A stretch of 64,000 nucleotides of DNA from the NCBI GenBank assembly GCA_905221605.1, contig CAJNDS010000093.1, positions 122,389 to 186,388 on the forward strand. Reading direction: 5' to 3'. The DNA comes from Symbiodinium natans (taxonomy: Eukaryota; Sar; Dinophyceae; Suessiales; Symbiodiniaceae). The stretch's first letter is position 1, and each line of letters opens with the position of its first letter. Shown piece by piece: positions 1 to 13,071 of this stretch. Made by a program: the position numbers and the translations under genes. Under the pieces are notes generated by a model. The model was not told the origin of the DNA. It saw only the letters and a list, made by a program, of their open reading frames with translations, and did not search any database.

Positions 1-1270
1 GGCCACGCGAGCGGCAGCGCGTGCGGCGTGGGTCGCCCGTTGGTCGGGGCTGCTCGCCGTCGCTGCCCAGCGCAGTGAGTTTCCACAAAGACAAATGTCA
101 CGTGGCTTGCAAGCAGAGCTGTGACAGAAACACAAAATGTCAGGAATTTCGTTGCCTTGAAAAAGATTCGCTGCGCAAAAACACAAGTGTCAGGAAGTTC
201 GTGATTTTCAACAGAAACAGGCCAAAAAAACTTCCACCAGCAGCGAGCTGTCCGAAATCCGTGGGGGGTTGGGCCGGACTCTCTCTCCAGCCTGCCAGTT
301 TCATTTTTTTGATGTTACGGCCTGCACTTGGGCTGATCTCCTACTCCCCGCCACCATTCTTGCCAGTTTGGCAAGGAGTGCAAGTTGCGGCCGGTTGGTC
401 CTCGGGGTCGTAGGCGTTTCAGCCCAGGCAGGCACGCTGGTACGTTCCGACGGGCACTGGCGCGGGCGATCGCACGCTCGCGGCATCTCGCGGCTATAGC
501 TGTCGAGCTGCCCACGACGGAGCCTGCGGGAAAAGCGGATGCCTTGGAAGTTCCGCTTTGCTTTCATGTGGGTCGGCACCCGCGGCGAGCCTCGTAGTGG
601 TCCGACCTACTGACAGCCAGTGTAGACGGGCCCGGAAAAGGATGGCGACACGCTCACCAAACCACCACGATGCGGCCCCCTTCTTTGGGAACTCGCATCC
701 GTGTCGCGTGCCGTAATACTGACATCCATGTGTCTCAACACGAAGCTTTTGAATGTCTTTGGCCGCTGCCCGGGCGTTTGCAGCCGTCCTGTTTTTTTCC
801 CTACGGGGCCAAGGACTGGGACTGCGTTGGATGGTGCAAAAAAGTGTTCGCCAGCTCTGTGGCTGCACTGCCGGGGCTTGTCCCAATAACACCATCGCGC
901 TGACGGCAACCAAGTGGAGACAAAAGTCAATAAAAGTCAATGTTTGCTCTTGCCGCTGCTGCCGCAGCCGCCGTCAAACGGAGAAAAGCATGCAACAACA
1001 AGGAAATCCGAACCGTTTGCGTGCCCGTTCTTGTTCTTCGGATGCTGAAAGGATGAAAAGGCATGATTCATGGAACTACTCGAGACGGATGAGTGCAGAG
1101 ACCGATGAGCGCATTCCCTTGTTCAGGTCATCCGACATTGACGTGGATGTTGAATTGTGTATGTGTTTTGCTAATCTCCGGAGTTTAATCGGTTTCGGCA
1201 GTTGGTGCGCCTACGCGTGAAACGAGGATAACGAGGGGTGCGAGGATGTTCCTGTTGATTTTGTGTCCAG
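1..1270. other. Unassigned sequence, probably intron before the coiled-coil exon
   Basis: No recognisable coding domain was seen on either strand; the open frames here are short and overlap on both strands. The 3' edge ends in a pyrimidine-rich stretch and CCAG, followed by G at 1271, a dinoflagellate-like AG|G acceptor. The stretch is therefore most simply the intron preceding the first visible exon of the coiled-coil gene. Earlier exons of that gene would lie upstream of the window or be hidden here. Confidence 0.35.
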
Positions 1271-4200
1271 GCGGAGGCGCTCCAGCAAGAGCTTGAGGCA
1301 TCGAACGAGACGACTTCTCGCCATGAGAGGCGTTTGTGTGAGCAGCAAGACGAGTTGCGTCAAATGCAGTTCGAGGGCAGCAATGCCGAAGCAAGGCGGA
1401 GAGTGTTGGAGTCCCAGAATGCGGCACTCCACTCGGAGCTCGCGGCTTTACAGGAGAGCACTATGCAACTGGACATGGCGCGGATACAGAGGGAGCAGCA
1501 CTGGAAATCAATGAGCCGAGAGCTGACGTTGCTCCAACATGGGAAGCTTGAAGCAAGTGAGTGGCAGGTAGAGGCGCGAGAACGAGAAGAATCGTTACGC
1601 AATGAAGTTACTTGCCTGAAGGACACCCATGCAGTCTGTGAGGGCACTGTGGCTGAGATCAGAGCCTGCCACCAGCAGACGCAGGTTGAGTCCAAAAACC
1701 TGCGTTTAGAATGTGAAGAGCTCTCTGCGGCCTGGTTGTCAGCCACGGAGGAAGCGGAAGCGATGCGATCAAACAGCCAACAGATGGAGTCCCAGATCGA
1801 ACAGCTGCAACAGCAGCGAGCGCGAGTTGTGTTTGACTTCGGCGAGCTTCGTGAGGAGCAAGAGGCAGCAGATGAGCAGAGAGCCAAGCTGCAGCAGCAT
1901 GAGTGGCAAGTAGGAGAGGAGGAGGCAAAGCTCCAGCAAGAGGTTGCGAGATCACGTGCCTGCGCTTCGCATCATGAGCGTCGGAACCAGGAAGAAAGTG
2001 AGGAGTTGTGTTATTTGCACTCAGAGAGCCAGGCCCGCGAAGCAAAGTGGGAATTGCAAGAAGCAACGTTGCACTCACAAGTTGTTGATTTGCAAAAGGC
2101 AGAAGTCCGGCTGGAAGATGAGAGAGTCAAGGGCGAAAGCCATCTGCGCTCAGTGACCCTGGAGTTGGAAGTGCTGCAGCGGAGCACATCGTTCGCCGAT
2201 GAGCAGCAGGCAGAGATGTGCAAACAACAGCAGAGGTTGGAAGAGGCAAATGTGCAGCTTCGCCAGAAGGTAGCAGACTTGGAAGAAACGCTGGCAAAGA
2301 GCAGCACTAAACACCAGCGAACGCAGGCAGAATCTCGCATGCTACTATCGGAATGCGAAGATTTGAACACAAGGTGGTTGTGCGAAACAGAAGCCGTCGG
2401 TTCGATGCAGCTGAGTGCAAAAAAGCTTGAGTCCCAAGTCGAGCAACTGCACCAGCACAGAGAAGAACTCCTGCAGAGTTCTTGTATTGCTCAGCAAGAC
2501 CATGCGAAAGCCGATGCTCAGCGAGCCGCGGTGACATTGCAGGCCCGCCGTCTGGAGGTGCAAGCGGAGGCGCTCCAGCAAGAGCTTGAGGCGTCGTGCG
2601 AGACGACTTCCCGCCATGAGAGGCGTTTGTGTGAGCAGCAAGACGAGTTGCGTCAAATGCAGTTCGAGGGCAGCAATGCCGAAGCAAGGCGGAGAGTGTT
2701 GGAGTCCCAGAATGCGGCACTCCACTCGGAGCTCGCGGCTTTACAGGAGAGCACTATGCAACTGGACATGGCGCGGATACAGAGGGAGCAGCACTGGAAA
2801 TCAATGAGCCGAGAGCTGACGTTGCTCCAACATGGGAAGCTTGAAGCAAGTGAGTGGCAGGTAGAGGCGCGAGAACGAGAAGAATCGTTACGCAATGAAG
2901 TTACTTGCCTGAAGGACACCCATGCAGTCTGTGAGGGCACTGTGGCTGAGATCAGAGCCTGCCACCAGCAGACGCAGGTTGAGTCCAAAAACCTGCGTTT
3001 AGAATGTGAAAAGCTCTCTGCGGCCTGGTTGTCAGCCACGGAGGAAGCGGAAGCGATGCGATCAAACAGCCAACAGATGGAGTCCCAGATCGAACAGCTG
3101 CAACAGCAGCGAGCGCGAGTTGTGTTTGACTTCGGCGAGCTTCGTGAGGAGCAAGAGGCAGCAGATGAGCAGAGAGCCAAGCTGCAGCAGCATGAGTGGC
3201 AAGTAGGAGAGGAGGAGGCAAAGCTCCAGCAAGAGGTTGCGAGATCACGTGCCTGCGCTTCGCATCATGAGCGTCGGAACCAGGAAGAAAGTGAGGAGTT
3301 GTGTTATTTGCACTCAGAGAGCCAGGCCCGCGAAGCAAAGTGGGAATTGCAAGAAGCAACGTTGCACTCACAAGTTGTTGATTTGCAAAAGGCAGAAGTC
3401 CGGCTGGAAGATGAGAGAGTCAAGGGCGAAAGCCATCTGCGCTCAGTGACCCTGGAGTTGGAAGTGCTGCAGCGGAGCACATCGTTCGCCGATGAGCAGC
3501 AGGCAGAGATGTGCAAACAACAGCAGAGGTTGGAAGAGGCAAATGTGCAGCTTCGCCAGAAGGTAGCAGACTTGGAAGAAACGCTGGCAAAGAGCAGCAC
3601 TAAACACCAGCGAACGCAGGCAGAATCTCGCATGCTACTATCGGAATGCGAAGATTTGAACACAAGGTGGTTGTGCGAAACAGAAGCCGTCGGTTCGATG
3701 CAGCTGAGTGCAAAAAAGCTTGAGTCCCAAGTCGAGCAACTGCACCAGCACAGAGAAGAACTCCTGCAGAGTTCTTGTATTGCTCAGCAAGACCATGCGA
3801 AAGCCGATGCTCAGCGAGCCGCGGTGACATTGCAGGCCCGCCGTCTGGAGGTGCAAGCGGAGGCGCTCCAGCAAGAGCTTGAGGCGTCGTGCGAGACGAC
3901 TTCCCGCCATGAGAGGCGTTTGTGTGAGCAGCAAGACGAGTTGCGTCAAATGCAGTTCGAGGGCAGCAATGCCGAAGCAAGGCGGAGAGTGTTGGAGTCC
4001 CAGAATGCGGCACTCCACTCGGAGCTCGCGGCTTTACAGGAGAGCACTATGCAACTGGACATGGCGCGGATACAGAGGGAGCAGCACTGGAAATCAATGA
4101 GCCGAGAGCTGACGTTGCTCCAACATGGGAAGCTTGAAGCAAGTGAGTGGCAGGTAGAGGCGCGAGAACGAGAAGAATCGTTACGCAATGAAGTTACTTG

Positions 4201-4380
4201 CCTGAAGGACACCCATGCAGTCTGTGAGGGCACTGTGGCTGAGATCAGAGCCTGCCACCAGCAGACGCAGGTTGAGTCCAAAAACCTGCGTTTAGAATGT
4301 GAAGAGCTCTCTGCGGCCTGGTTGTCAGCCACGGAGGAAGCGGAAGCGATGCGATCATACAGCGAACAGATGGAGTCCCA
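1271..4380 (+). repeat. 1293-bp in-frame tandem repeat inside the coiled-coil exon
   Basis: Units start at 1271, 2564 and 3857. The first two are full length; the third follows the unit to about 4380 and then diverges into different coiled-coil sequence. By eye the copies are virtually identical at the DNA level, including silent positions. The few differences lie in the first ~60 bases of unit 1 against units 2 and 3, one GAG/AAG change near 3010, and the tail of unit 3. The unit length is a multiple of three, so copy number changes keep the frame. This points to very recent duplication or ongoing conversion. Confidence 0.9.
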
Positions 4381-5676
4381 CAAAGCGCAACAAGAGGAAG
4401 CGAGCGCACAATTCCTTCATGAATGTGGTTGCTTAGAACTGACCCGTATGGCATGCGAGGACGCAGCTGCTCAGTTCAAATGCGAGCAGCAGCTGATGCA
4501 AGCAGAAGCGGACCAATTGATCAGAGAATGTGAAGAGCTCAACGCCAACTGGCAGTCATCCATGGCAGAAGTGCAGATTGGAAATGAGGAGCTTCAGTGT
4601 ACTTCAAACGCTCTAGAGCAAGAGCAGGCACGTTTCCAGCATTTGGAGGCGCAGAAGTCAACACTCCATCAACAGCTTCTGGCCTCACGTGCATCAGCAT
4701 CTAGTCATGAGCGGAGTGTGTTAGAGCTGAAGACGGAGTTATACCAGATGGAGAGTGAGTGCCAAATGTGGCAAGATGAATTCCAGTCACAAAATTCCAT
4801 GCTGAAGTTGCAATCAGAGGCATTGCAAGAGACCAGCTCTAGGTTGGAACTTCAACTTGGCAAAGATGCCGAATGGATTATACAACAGAATGAGCTGGAG
4901 CGATGTCGTCATGAGGTGAACAGCTTGAAGGCGGAACATGCCAAAGCGCGTGAAGAAGCTGAAGCTGCGCGGATGCAAGAGGCACGCCTTGAGCCAGGGT
5001 GCACAGTTCTCAGATGTGTCAACCGCTCCTAGTGGTGTGTGTTGCTGCTGGAAATTGGTGGCAGGAACAGATCACCGACCAGCGCCAAACCGCGAGAATG
5101 AACGGGAATGGCTCCGAAATTGTTCAGCTGGGAGCTCAGCGCCTTCCAAAGGCGATTTGTGCTTTTCCTTAAGCAATGCATGACTAATGCATCTGTGGGA
5201 GCTGGGGATTCAAGTTGCGCAGGCAGAAGAGCCCATGTGCCGCTGGCAGTGCTGCGCAATCAAGTGTGTTGGATGATGTCCGTGCTGATGCGTGTCTGAA
5301 GAGCGAGCTAGCAGAGTCACAGTTTCAGCGAACATTCTTGCAGAAGCAGGAACTGGAATCAGAGCACACCAAGTGCCGTGCAAAGCTGACTGGCTTGGAA
5401 TCACATGAGCACGAGATATGGTGTGCTTTTCTGGAGCTGCAGTTAAAGCATGAGGATTTGGCAGCAGCGTATGCTCAGTTCCAACATCCTGAACTGCAGC
5501 TGCCAAGAAAGCTAGAGGTGGCAATGGAGCCATCAAGGCAAAATGATTTGGCACGCCATGTTCAAAATGTGTCGTCGCTGGAGAGGACAGTGTACTCATT
5601 GGAGCGTGTGCAATTGGAAGAGCAAGTGCGTGAGCTACGCCAATCCATCGCCCTCCTCGAGAGCTCAGCATCTTGA
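1271..5676 (+). CDS. Long coiled-coil protein, 3' part (two exons, tandem 431-residue repeats)
   Basis: The protein is almost entirely Glu/Gln/Leu/Ala/Arg-rich heptad-like sequence with no enzymatic motif, so it should form a long coiled-coil rod; cargo and location cannot be told. I place exon A at 1271-4998: AG|G acceptor at 1269-1270, in-frame TGA at 1256-1258 just upstream, so no start codon is visible and the gene is 5'-partial. Exon B is 5223-5676, ending in TGA. The intron 4999-5222 (GT donor, AG|G acceptor) joins in phase (two bases plus one) and replaces a frame that would otherwise stop at 5030-5032. Exon A contains two full and one partial copy of a 1293-bp (431-codon) unit. No close family is recognisable; resemblance to myosin-tail or golgin-type proteins is only compositional. 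Being a true gene is likely; the exact exon ends are inferred. Confidence 0.75.
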
Positions 5677-8600
5677 CAATGAAACGCGTGGTCGATTCGT
5701 ACTCGTATTCTCACGACTGTCACCATCTGACTCGTATGCTTTGCCTTAACTGTTCCTCGCCCCCTCACCCGCCCCAAATTCTGGCAGCCTGGCACCCCCT
5801 CCACCAGAATTAAGCGGCAAACATCTTTTTCCTGACGTTGGAACCCCTGAATTAGTAAGCCTTAATTAGTCTTGACACCTTCTGATTCGATGCATCAGGA
5901 AGAGTCACCACCGCCTGTATCGGTTCCCTTGGTTTTGTACTAAACCCTTAAGCCCTTCAACTACTGAACAACTGGATTAACAATCCTTCCCCCCTGAAAA
6001 AAGCCATCCTTAAACCCTGAAACCAATCCTTTTCATTCTGGTTCATAGGTTTAACCATGGCTTAAGGGGTTTTCCAAAGGGGGACAGGATCAGTTTGATG
6101 GTTTCATTTTCATGCTGGTGAAATGCTTCAAGTCCTTTTCCGTTACAGGAGAAAAGGACTTCGCTTTCGGATTTTCCACGGTTTAAAATGGTTAAACAGA
6201 TGCTCAAAGCAGATGGGTTCTCATGGTGGAGTGGTCTAATTGTTCGCGCCATCCTCAGAAGTTTATGAGCTTGGCCTCACGAAGTGCAATCCGTCAGTCA
6301 GTCTGTGGCGTTTCCTTCCTTAACTGCAGGAGCACATTTGCCTCAATACGTTTGTATTTCCAGGCCATCTCCATCTTCCGTGCCCCCTTTTGGGGCCTCT
6401 GTCCGCACCCTTAAACGACCCCTCCTAAACACATCTCCATGAGCTTCAAGGACTCATGTTGTTGCATATATTGGATGCTTTCCGGGTTACTTCTGCATTC
6501 AAGTACTCATGCAGAGCATTGCAGAGCCAATGGCTTCCTTCCTTCCCCGGCTGTACAACAACACCTCAGCTCTGATGCGAAAAGACGAAACCTCTGAGTT
6601 TGCAGCCCAAACCGAATCCTGAGGGAGAATGTTAAGACTGGCTTTCAAGGAATACTCGGGTGACTCAGATTCCAAGAGGAGGCGAGAAACTCAGATTCTG
6701 AATCTTAGCTCAATCGGCGATGGACTGCACTTGTGAGATGAGTCCTCTGTCTGACAGGTCGGTCGAGTTGAGCTCTGTCGTGATGGCCTCAGGCTTGATG
6801 TTTGAGAGCCTCCGGCTCTGTCAACATGAGACATCCCAGTTTCGCATTGTGGATGTCCCTCAACTACCAGGGAGTGCAGAAAAGCCACGTGTGAGTCTGC
6901 AATTTATTCGTCCAAATATGCGGGTGAAGAATGAAACTGAAGAGCCCTCACCCCTCCGAAAGCCCGGCTACTGGGGCTGGTATTATATTTCCTAGTTTGG
7001 TCTTCAACATCACCCGATGTTTCTACAACGCAAACAAGTGCGACTCCTTGCTTGCGCTGGGAAACTTGATGAAACTTGTTTTCACAGTAGATCTGCTGTG
7101 GGTCTCATGGCTCCTCAAAGTGACTAGGCGCGAGTCATCCAAGTGACTAGTTGTGGGAGTGTCCAGTTCGTGGACTCCTGGATTCCTGATTGACCGGCTT
7201 GGCGAACCTGGTTGGAAATGCTGCTGGGAGAACCTCGGAAAGTTCAATCTCTCATCTGGCGGGTGTCCTGTCAATCCATGCCTGGCTGCCTTGGAAGCAC
7301 AGCGGCTTCGGAGCTGTTCTGTTGCTGGCAGGCCTTCATCTCCGTTCATCCCACATGCTGAGCCTAATTCACCGGTGTGTTCTCTTTATCTGGCCAGTCT
7401 CCATAGCAAGCAGCCGCGAAGCCTAATTCACCGGAAGTCTCACCTGATGATCCTGATGTTGGTTCGCCTTTCTACTCTTGGTCCTGTTGGGGCTGAACTT
7501 TGATCGAGGCACGTGGCGGCACTACAACTGCGGAGCTGTCGCTTAGCGGCGTTTTATTTGAATATGCGACTTAGTAAGCTTTCGTCAGTATGCCTTTTCA
7601 AGCTACCAAGGCAATGCAGAGCTTCCGCAAGGCTGAAGCCAGTGCAAGCCAGTCAACCTGCTTGTTAAGTCCATGTTGAGCTGCGATAAACCCTTGCAGC
7701 GTTTTGCCATGAGTGACACTGTTTGGAAATCATGCTTCAGTGGGGGGGGGGCCTTCACCTGTCCAAAGGCTTGTCGAGATTTCTTGACTCAGGCTCCAAA
7801 TTCAAGATGCCTGTCAGATGCCACGTGCGCAGACGTGGATTCCGGACCCAAAGCCCGTCGCCATTCCTGTGCTCGTGATCCGACACGTTGTCTCGTTGCA
7901 AAGACATGCCACACTAGATCATAGTGTGGCATGGCACCCTTTTCTTTTGAGCCTTTTTGTTTCGAAGCTTTTTAGGAAACCACTACTTTTTTCGCCGTGT
8001 TCGCCATTTCACATGTAGAGAGAAAACCGCCTACTTATGGGGGCTTGTGGGCTTTCCAGAGACCAAAAAAAAACAACGAAAAGAAAAGCAAGCAAGAAAC
8101 GAAAAGAATGGAAAAGACAAGTTTTTACAAAGAAAGAAAGAGCGAAAGAAAGAATAACAAATTGTAAGGAAGGAGAGCCCGCCAAGTCCAAAACCGAGCC
8201 TTGGATGGTGTATCCGGAGCTCTGGTGGCTCTGCAGTTTTGCGCCGCCCTCAGAAGTAGGCGTTGGCGGGCCGCTCTTGCTCTCCAGGAGGTTTTTTTGT
8301 TCGCGCCACCCTCAGAAACAGGGGTTGGCGTCGTTTCCCTACATTGTGAAGCTTCCTGGATTTCTTGATCCGGCCACTGTAGGTGGCTCGGTTGTAGTAA
8401 GAACGTAGTGCGCCGATGACGTTCGGTTGCTCGAAAGTAGACTGTTGTAGTACAAAGATAGTACGCGGAGGATGTCTGGAGGTGCAGTAGAGCTCCAGTG
8501 CCATGAAAGTCGTCAATTCATGACCCCTTGGCTGGTCTGTCAATGTTGGGGTCTATGCTGGCATAGTTTATTGCTGCGATGGCATGTCAATGTCATGTAG

Positions 8601-8870
8601 AGACACAAGGTGTTGCCAAGGTGTTCAATGAAAGCCTTAACCTGGTAACCCTTCGAATCTACGTTTTGCGAATGTTCATGGCATCTACGAAGCAATGTTT
8701 GGATTGATGTATGCAAAAAGGGACACAAACTGCAAAAAGCTGGGCAGTGCTGGACATCCGACACGCTTCCTGAGAGGCCATGCCTGGCAAGACTGGCATC
8801 TGCTGGCGCTTGTCTTTGCTTGCTGCTGCTTCGTGACTCGCCTTGCGCAGTGTGGGTCCGCATGAACCAC
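5677..8870. other. Gene-poor stretch after the coiled-coil gene
   Basis: No domain was recognised. Open frames at 6720-6995 and 7153-7503 (+) are under 120 codons without family resemblance. A short phrase resembling CGCGCCNCCCTCAGAA occurs at about 6244, 8239 and 8301, so fragments of a small dispersed repeat are present. The segment 8065-8160 is A/AG-rich low-complexity DNA. Confidence 0.4.
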
Positions 8871-8875
8871 CTACG

Positions 8876-8952
8876 TGATAGAGAGAGTGAGAGAGAGCGA
8901 GTCAGAGACAAAACGCAGAAAGAGAGAGCGCGAGAGAATCAGAGAGAGACTT
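8876..8952. repeat. GA-rich low-complexity tract
   Basis: Interrupted GAGA purine tract on the + strand. Open frames through it are Arg/Glu or Ser/Leu repeats and are not considered genes. Confidence 0.75.
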
Positions 8953-10473
8953 GAGGGTGACAGTGTAGGCCGCTCGACCGGACGGCCAGTGTTGTTGCTG
9001 CACTGGAGGTTTACCGGGGGTGTTTCGCAGGTGGGGGGTTGTCTTCGGAACAAAGAAAGACGCACTGACCGGTGAGTCAAGTGACCTTGACACATCATAG
9101 TCATTACAGTGTAAATGGGCTGGGGCGGTTTTGGTCAACCAGCGGCATATAGCGATTCAGCCTCCGAAATCCAACTAACGGAACTAACGACCTCGAGGAG
9201 CAGCTCTTTAATCTTCGCAGGTGCCCAGATATTTCTCTTTTTTTATTTTTTCGTTTATTTCTCCAAGAATTCACCCTAAGCGCGTTTTGTTTGCTTTTTT
9301 TGCCGTGTGCAGTTCCGGCCTTGGTCGCAGAATGTGCCCGTGTGGTGACTCGTCGCTGGCGTGCCAAAAGAAAAAGCATGAACAAGCCAAAGTTGCAAGT
9401 TGGGTTCCAGGAAAAAAACAGTCAGCACCTGGTGAGGGTCGGTAGTGTGCCGCTATGCCCGTGTCATGAGCGACCTGGCCACCAAGCAGAGGTGTAGGGA
9501 TTAACGAAGCGAGGCAGTTTTTAAGCAGACATGTCTCGCGTCACAACCTTGCAATTGTCGAGGCAATTCTTTGTTCATCATTTGGCGTTGCTGCGCTCAC
9601 TGGTCACTCTGGTCCTATCAGAAGAAGCACGACAACTCTTGTCATGCACTTGCTGCGCGCTGCGTCTTGGAACAGCAATTCGTGACAGGTTGTTTATTCG
9701 ATTTCTGGGGTGGTCATGGTGTTCTAGTAGCTAGGTATTCTCCAGGATCTCGAGGGCGGCTTCCTCTTTTACCCTCACGGCAAGATCTTCAGTCAACCAT
9801 TCTGCTGTCCCACTCTCCTGAAGAGTCCGGCCACGTATCCGGAGTGCCTACACCCATCCTGAAGAAGCCCGCAGAGCCTACCCCCACAGCCCGGCAAACA
9901 CTCCCGCCCAGTATCCTGGAGTGTCCAACGCCAGAGAAGCCCAGAAGCCTGCAGATTGTCCTGCTGTTTCCTGCCGACTCCTCCTAGAGATGCTCGCGGA
10001 GTATCCTTGAAGTACGCCCAGAGAATCCCGCGAGAGTCCAGCCGAACAACTTGAGTAGAATTCCGCGGAGAGTCGCGACGTGTCCTCAACTACCTGTCCG
10101 AAAGCGGCAGGATGCCTTCGATGGGTATGATCGAAGTAAATAATACTAAATACTTTCAAGAACCCTTTTTCGGCTTATCGTCTTCTTGCTAATCTCTTTG
10201 TTCCAACGGCCAAGAATTGAAGGAAGTAAAGTGAAAATAAGGAAGGGAATAACAAAGGTAGATGGAGAAGAAAACAACAGAAAACAACAACGAACAAAGA
10301 CACACACCCCATACGAGCATTGTGCCCCCCCCCACCCCGCCTTCTCCCTCCCCCCCCTCCAACCTCCAGGTTCTGTAAGCTGCGGCGGCAACTCCTATTG
10401 CTACTGCTTTGTTCCCCACCTTCGGTGTGGGGTTGTTAGATGTTAAACTCAACTCTTCTCCTCGCCCGGAACT
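8953..10473. other. Unassigned stretch with decayed minisatellite
   Basis: No gene was recognised. From about 9780 to 10075 there are loosely repeated phrases of the type CCTGGAGTGTCCAA or CCNGGAGTGCCTA, which look like decayed relatives of the 17-bp minisatellite that follows at 10474. Confidence 0.35.
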
Positions 10474-10626
10474 CCTGGAGTGCCCAATCCCAGAGTCTCC
10501 CTGGAGTGCCCAACCCCAAGTTTGCCTGGAGTGCCCAACTCCCTGGAGTGCCCAACTCCCTGGAGTGCCCAACTCCCTGGAGTGCCCAACTCCCTGGAGT
10601 GCCCAACCCTGGAGTGCCCAACCCCA
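10474..10626. repeat. 17-bp minisatellite (CTGGAGTGCCCAACTCC)
   Basis: About nine head-to-tail copies; the central four are exact and the flanking ones vary in length and sequence. The period is not a multiple of three, so all three frames stay open across it on both strands, which explains the repeated Pro/Trp/Ser-rich open frames. These are not treated as genes. Confidence 0.85.
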
Positions 10627-11029
10627 ATTGCAAGCAAAAACTAAGAAAGCGGTTTGAACATCTTATTTGCGCTCTTCTTTTTAACGAGGAGCAAGGTGGG
10701 GATGTTCGAAGTAAAATAATTTCGTTGTTTACCATTGCTTTCTGGGTTTGCGATGCTTATCTCCCACTGCCGACCTATCGATGATGTTATAGTGCCATTC
10801 GCAATTCCTCCGCGCCTGCGGGCTCTCATATTGTTCGGGGCGCATGGTTCCATCAATGTAGGAGTTGGCCTGTTTGTCTTGCGCCGCCTTGAGTTGCACG
10901 AGTTGGCGCGGGTTCTTGTAGGATTGTAGTGTCGTACTATTGAACTATTGCTATTTCTGTTGCGAATAGGATAATCAACACTACCATCATTACTAAACGT
11001 CTTTTCAATTGCAGTATTGCCTGCTTACG
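10627..11029. other. Unassigned stretch
   Basis: No gene, repeat or site was recognised between the 17-bp minisatellite and the composite repeat region. Confidence 0.4.
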
Positions 11030-11526
11030 ATGTCACCCTACGAGCGCGATGGAAGGGGACATGCGACAAACCTCTACGGCCCTCAAACCCTACGAGCACA
11101 AAGGGAGGGGACATACGACAAACCTCTAAGGGATATGTTTTTTACTTCTACAGTGTTCTGGGATACTAGTTGAACACGCTCTGTCCCCAAAACTTGGGTG
11201 CTATTTGGGTACAAAAAGCAGGATGCTAGTGGAACACACAAGGACCAACCAAGACGCCTCTCTGAAACCTTCAAACCTCGCACGCTGGGCCCTTCAAGCA
11301 CGTTATGGTTCTAGGCTGGTTCTAGGGCTTTCAGGCCTAACCTCTAGGGCCCTCACCCTACCGAAGGGCGGGGACATGCGACAAACTTCTGCCAGACCCT
11401 ACGAGCACGAAGGGAGGGGACATACGACAAGCCTCTAAGGGATACACTTTTTCTTTGGCAGAGTTCTGAAAGGGAAAACGCTGGGAAAAACATCATAGGG
11501 TGTTTCTGCGCTTGTATAGGACTATC

Positions 11527-11571
11527 TCGCAGAGGAAGCAGGGTTTGTACTCAACTCTTCTTGCTCTGCGA
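11527..11571. repeat. Hairpin module, copy 1
   Basis: The arm at 11527-11538 pairs with 11560-11571 with one mismatch, leaving a loop of about 21 bases. The surrounding ~75 bases, including CGCTTGTATAG upstream, are repeated near 13480-13550. Confidence 0.65.
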
Positions 11572-13071
11572 ACAGGTTTCACAGTCCCTAAACAAAGGTG
11601 GTTTAAGTAAACAGAGATGTTTATCCCTGCTGTGCTGGTAACGTAATCGTGGCTCCATAGGGTGTACAAGCGCAAAAACATCCTATGTGTTCCTAACATT
11701 CGCACTTTCAGAACACTTCGGAAGTAAGGGCATATCCCTCGCCCCCTCCCTTCGTGCTAGGGTTTGGTGAGGGCCCTAGAAGTTTGTCGCTTGTCCCTTC
11801 GTGCTCGGTGAGGGCCCTAGAGGTTACTGTAATCGTTTTAAAGTGCAGGCGGTTTAGGGGGCCACGATTACGTTGCCAGCATGGGCTTTGGAACCGTTTG
11901 AAAATACAGGCGGTCTATAGGGGCACGATTACACTACCAGCACAGGCCTTTGGGCGCAACACTAGCCCTGACAACGTGTCTTAACGTGTTAAGACACCAT
12001 AGATGTTTCCCCTGCGACCAAATAGCTCTCCATGGCGCGAGCTACTTTGGTCATCAGGGCGCTGATGATGATGGAGTGCTAGTTGCTTCATGGAAACCGA
12101 GCGTGTTCAACTAGCATCCTGCCTTTTGGGGCCGAGCGTACTCAAGTAGCACCCAAGCTTTGGGATTCAGAACGCTGTAGAAGTACAAACATATCCCTTA
12201 GAGGTTTGTCGTATGTCCCCTCCCTTTGTGCTCGTAGCGTAGGGTTTGGTGAGGGCCTAGAAGTTTGGTCATATCGTAAGCAAAATAATGGGCGCGGACC
12301 TGCGCGGACCCCCACTTTTTCTTTTTTTAAAAAAACTTTTTGGCAATCAAAGACACAAGCGCGACCATGGAGAACATCGAGAAAGCGCGCCGGATTGGTT
12401 TCCGGGCATATTTGGGAAATGCAAAGGTTTGCAAAGAAGTAAGAATCGTCATGCCTCGGAGCCTCGCGTGGCAAACTTCTCCTTGCAAGTTGGCCATTGT
12501 ATGGGAGAGAGGGGGGGGCTCTGGCGCGAACTGTTTGGTCATGGGGGCGCAGATCATCGTGGCTTTGTACAGGTTGTGAATGTGCCCCTGCGACCAGTAA
12601 AACACGTTCCCTACAAGAGGTGGTTTAGTTTCATTGACATGTTTATCCCTGTGCTGGAAAAGAAATCGTGGCTCCATAAGAAAAAGGTTCGAAATATGCG
12701 CCTGCGACCAGCCCTGAAAACTTGCGTCTTAACGTGTCAAAACACCATGGATGTTTCCCCTGCGAGCTATTTGGTCATCAGGGCGCAGAAGGGGTCCTAG
12801 TTGCTTACGATGGGGTCCTAGGTGCTTACGATGGCGCCCTACCAGCACGAAGGGAGGGGACATTCGACCAACCTGCATGGGATATGTTTTTACTTCTGCA
12901 GAGTTCTGAGAAGCGCAAACGTTAGGGACAACATGGGACATGGCATGTTTTTCACGAAAGCTAGCTCCTTGGAGCTCGCGAGAGTTGTCGTTTACAAGAA
13001 TTCTCTCTAGTGTTCAGCTGGGTCAAGAAGCGACTCCGGCCCTTAAGTGGTATGAAAATCAAAGAGATAAA

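Noticed and set aside
1360-4383. Minus-strand Ser/Cys-rich frames repeated every 1293 bp
   Set aside because: They are antisense shadows of the repeated coiled-coil exon.
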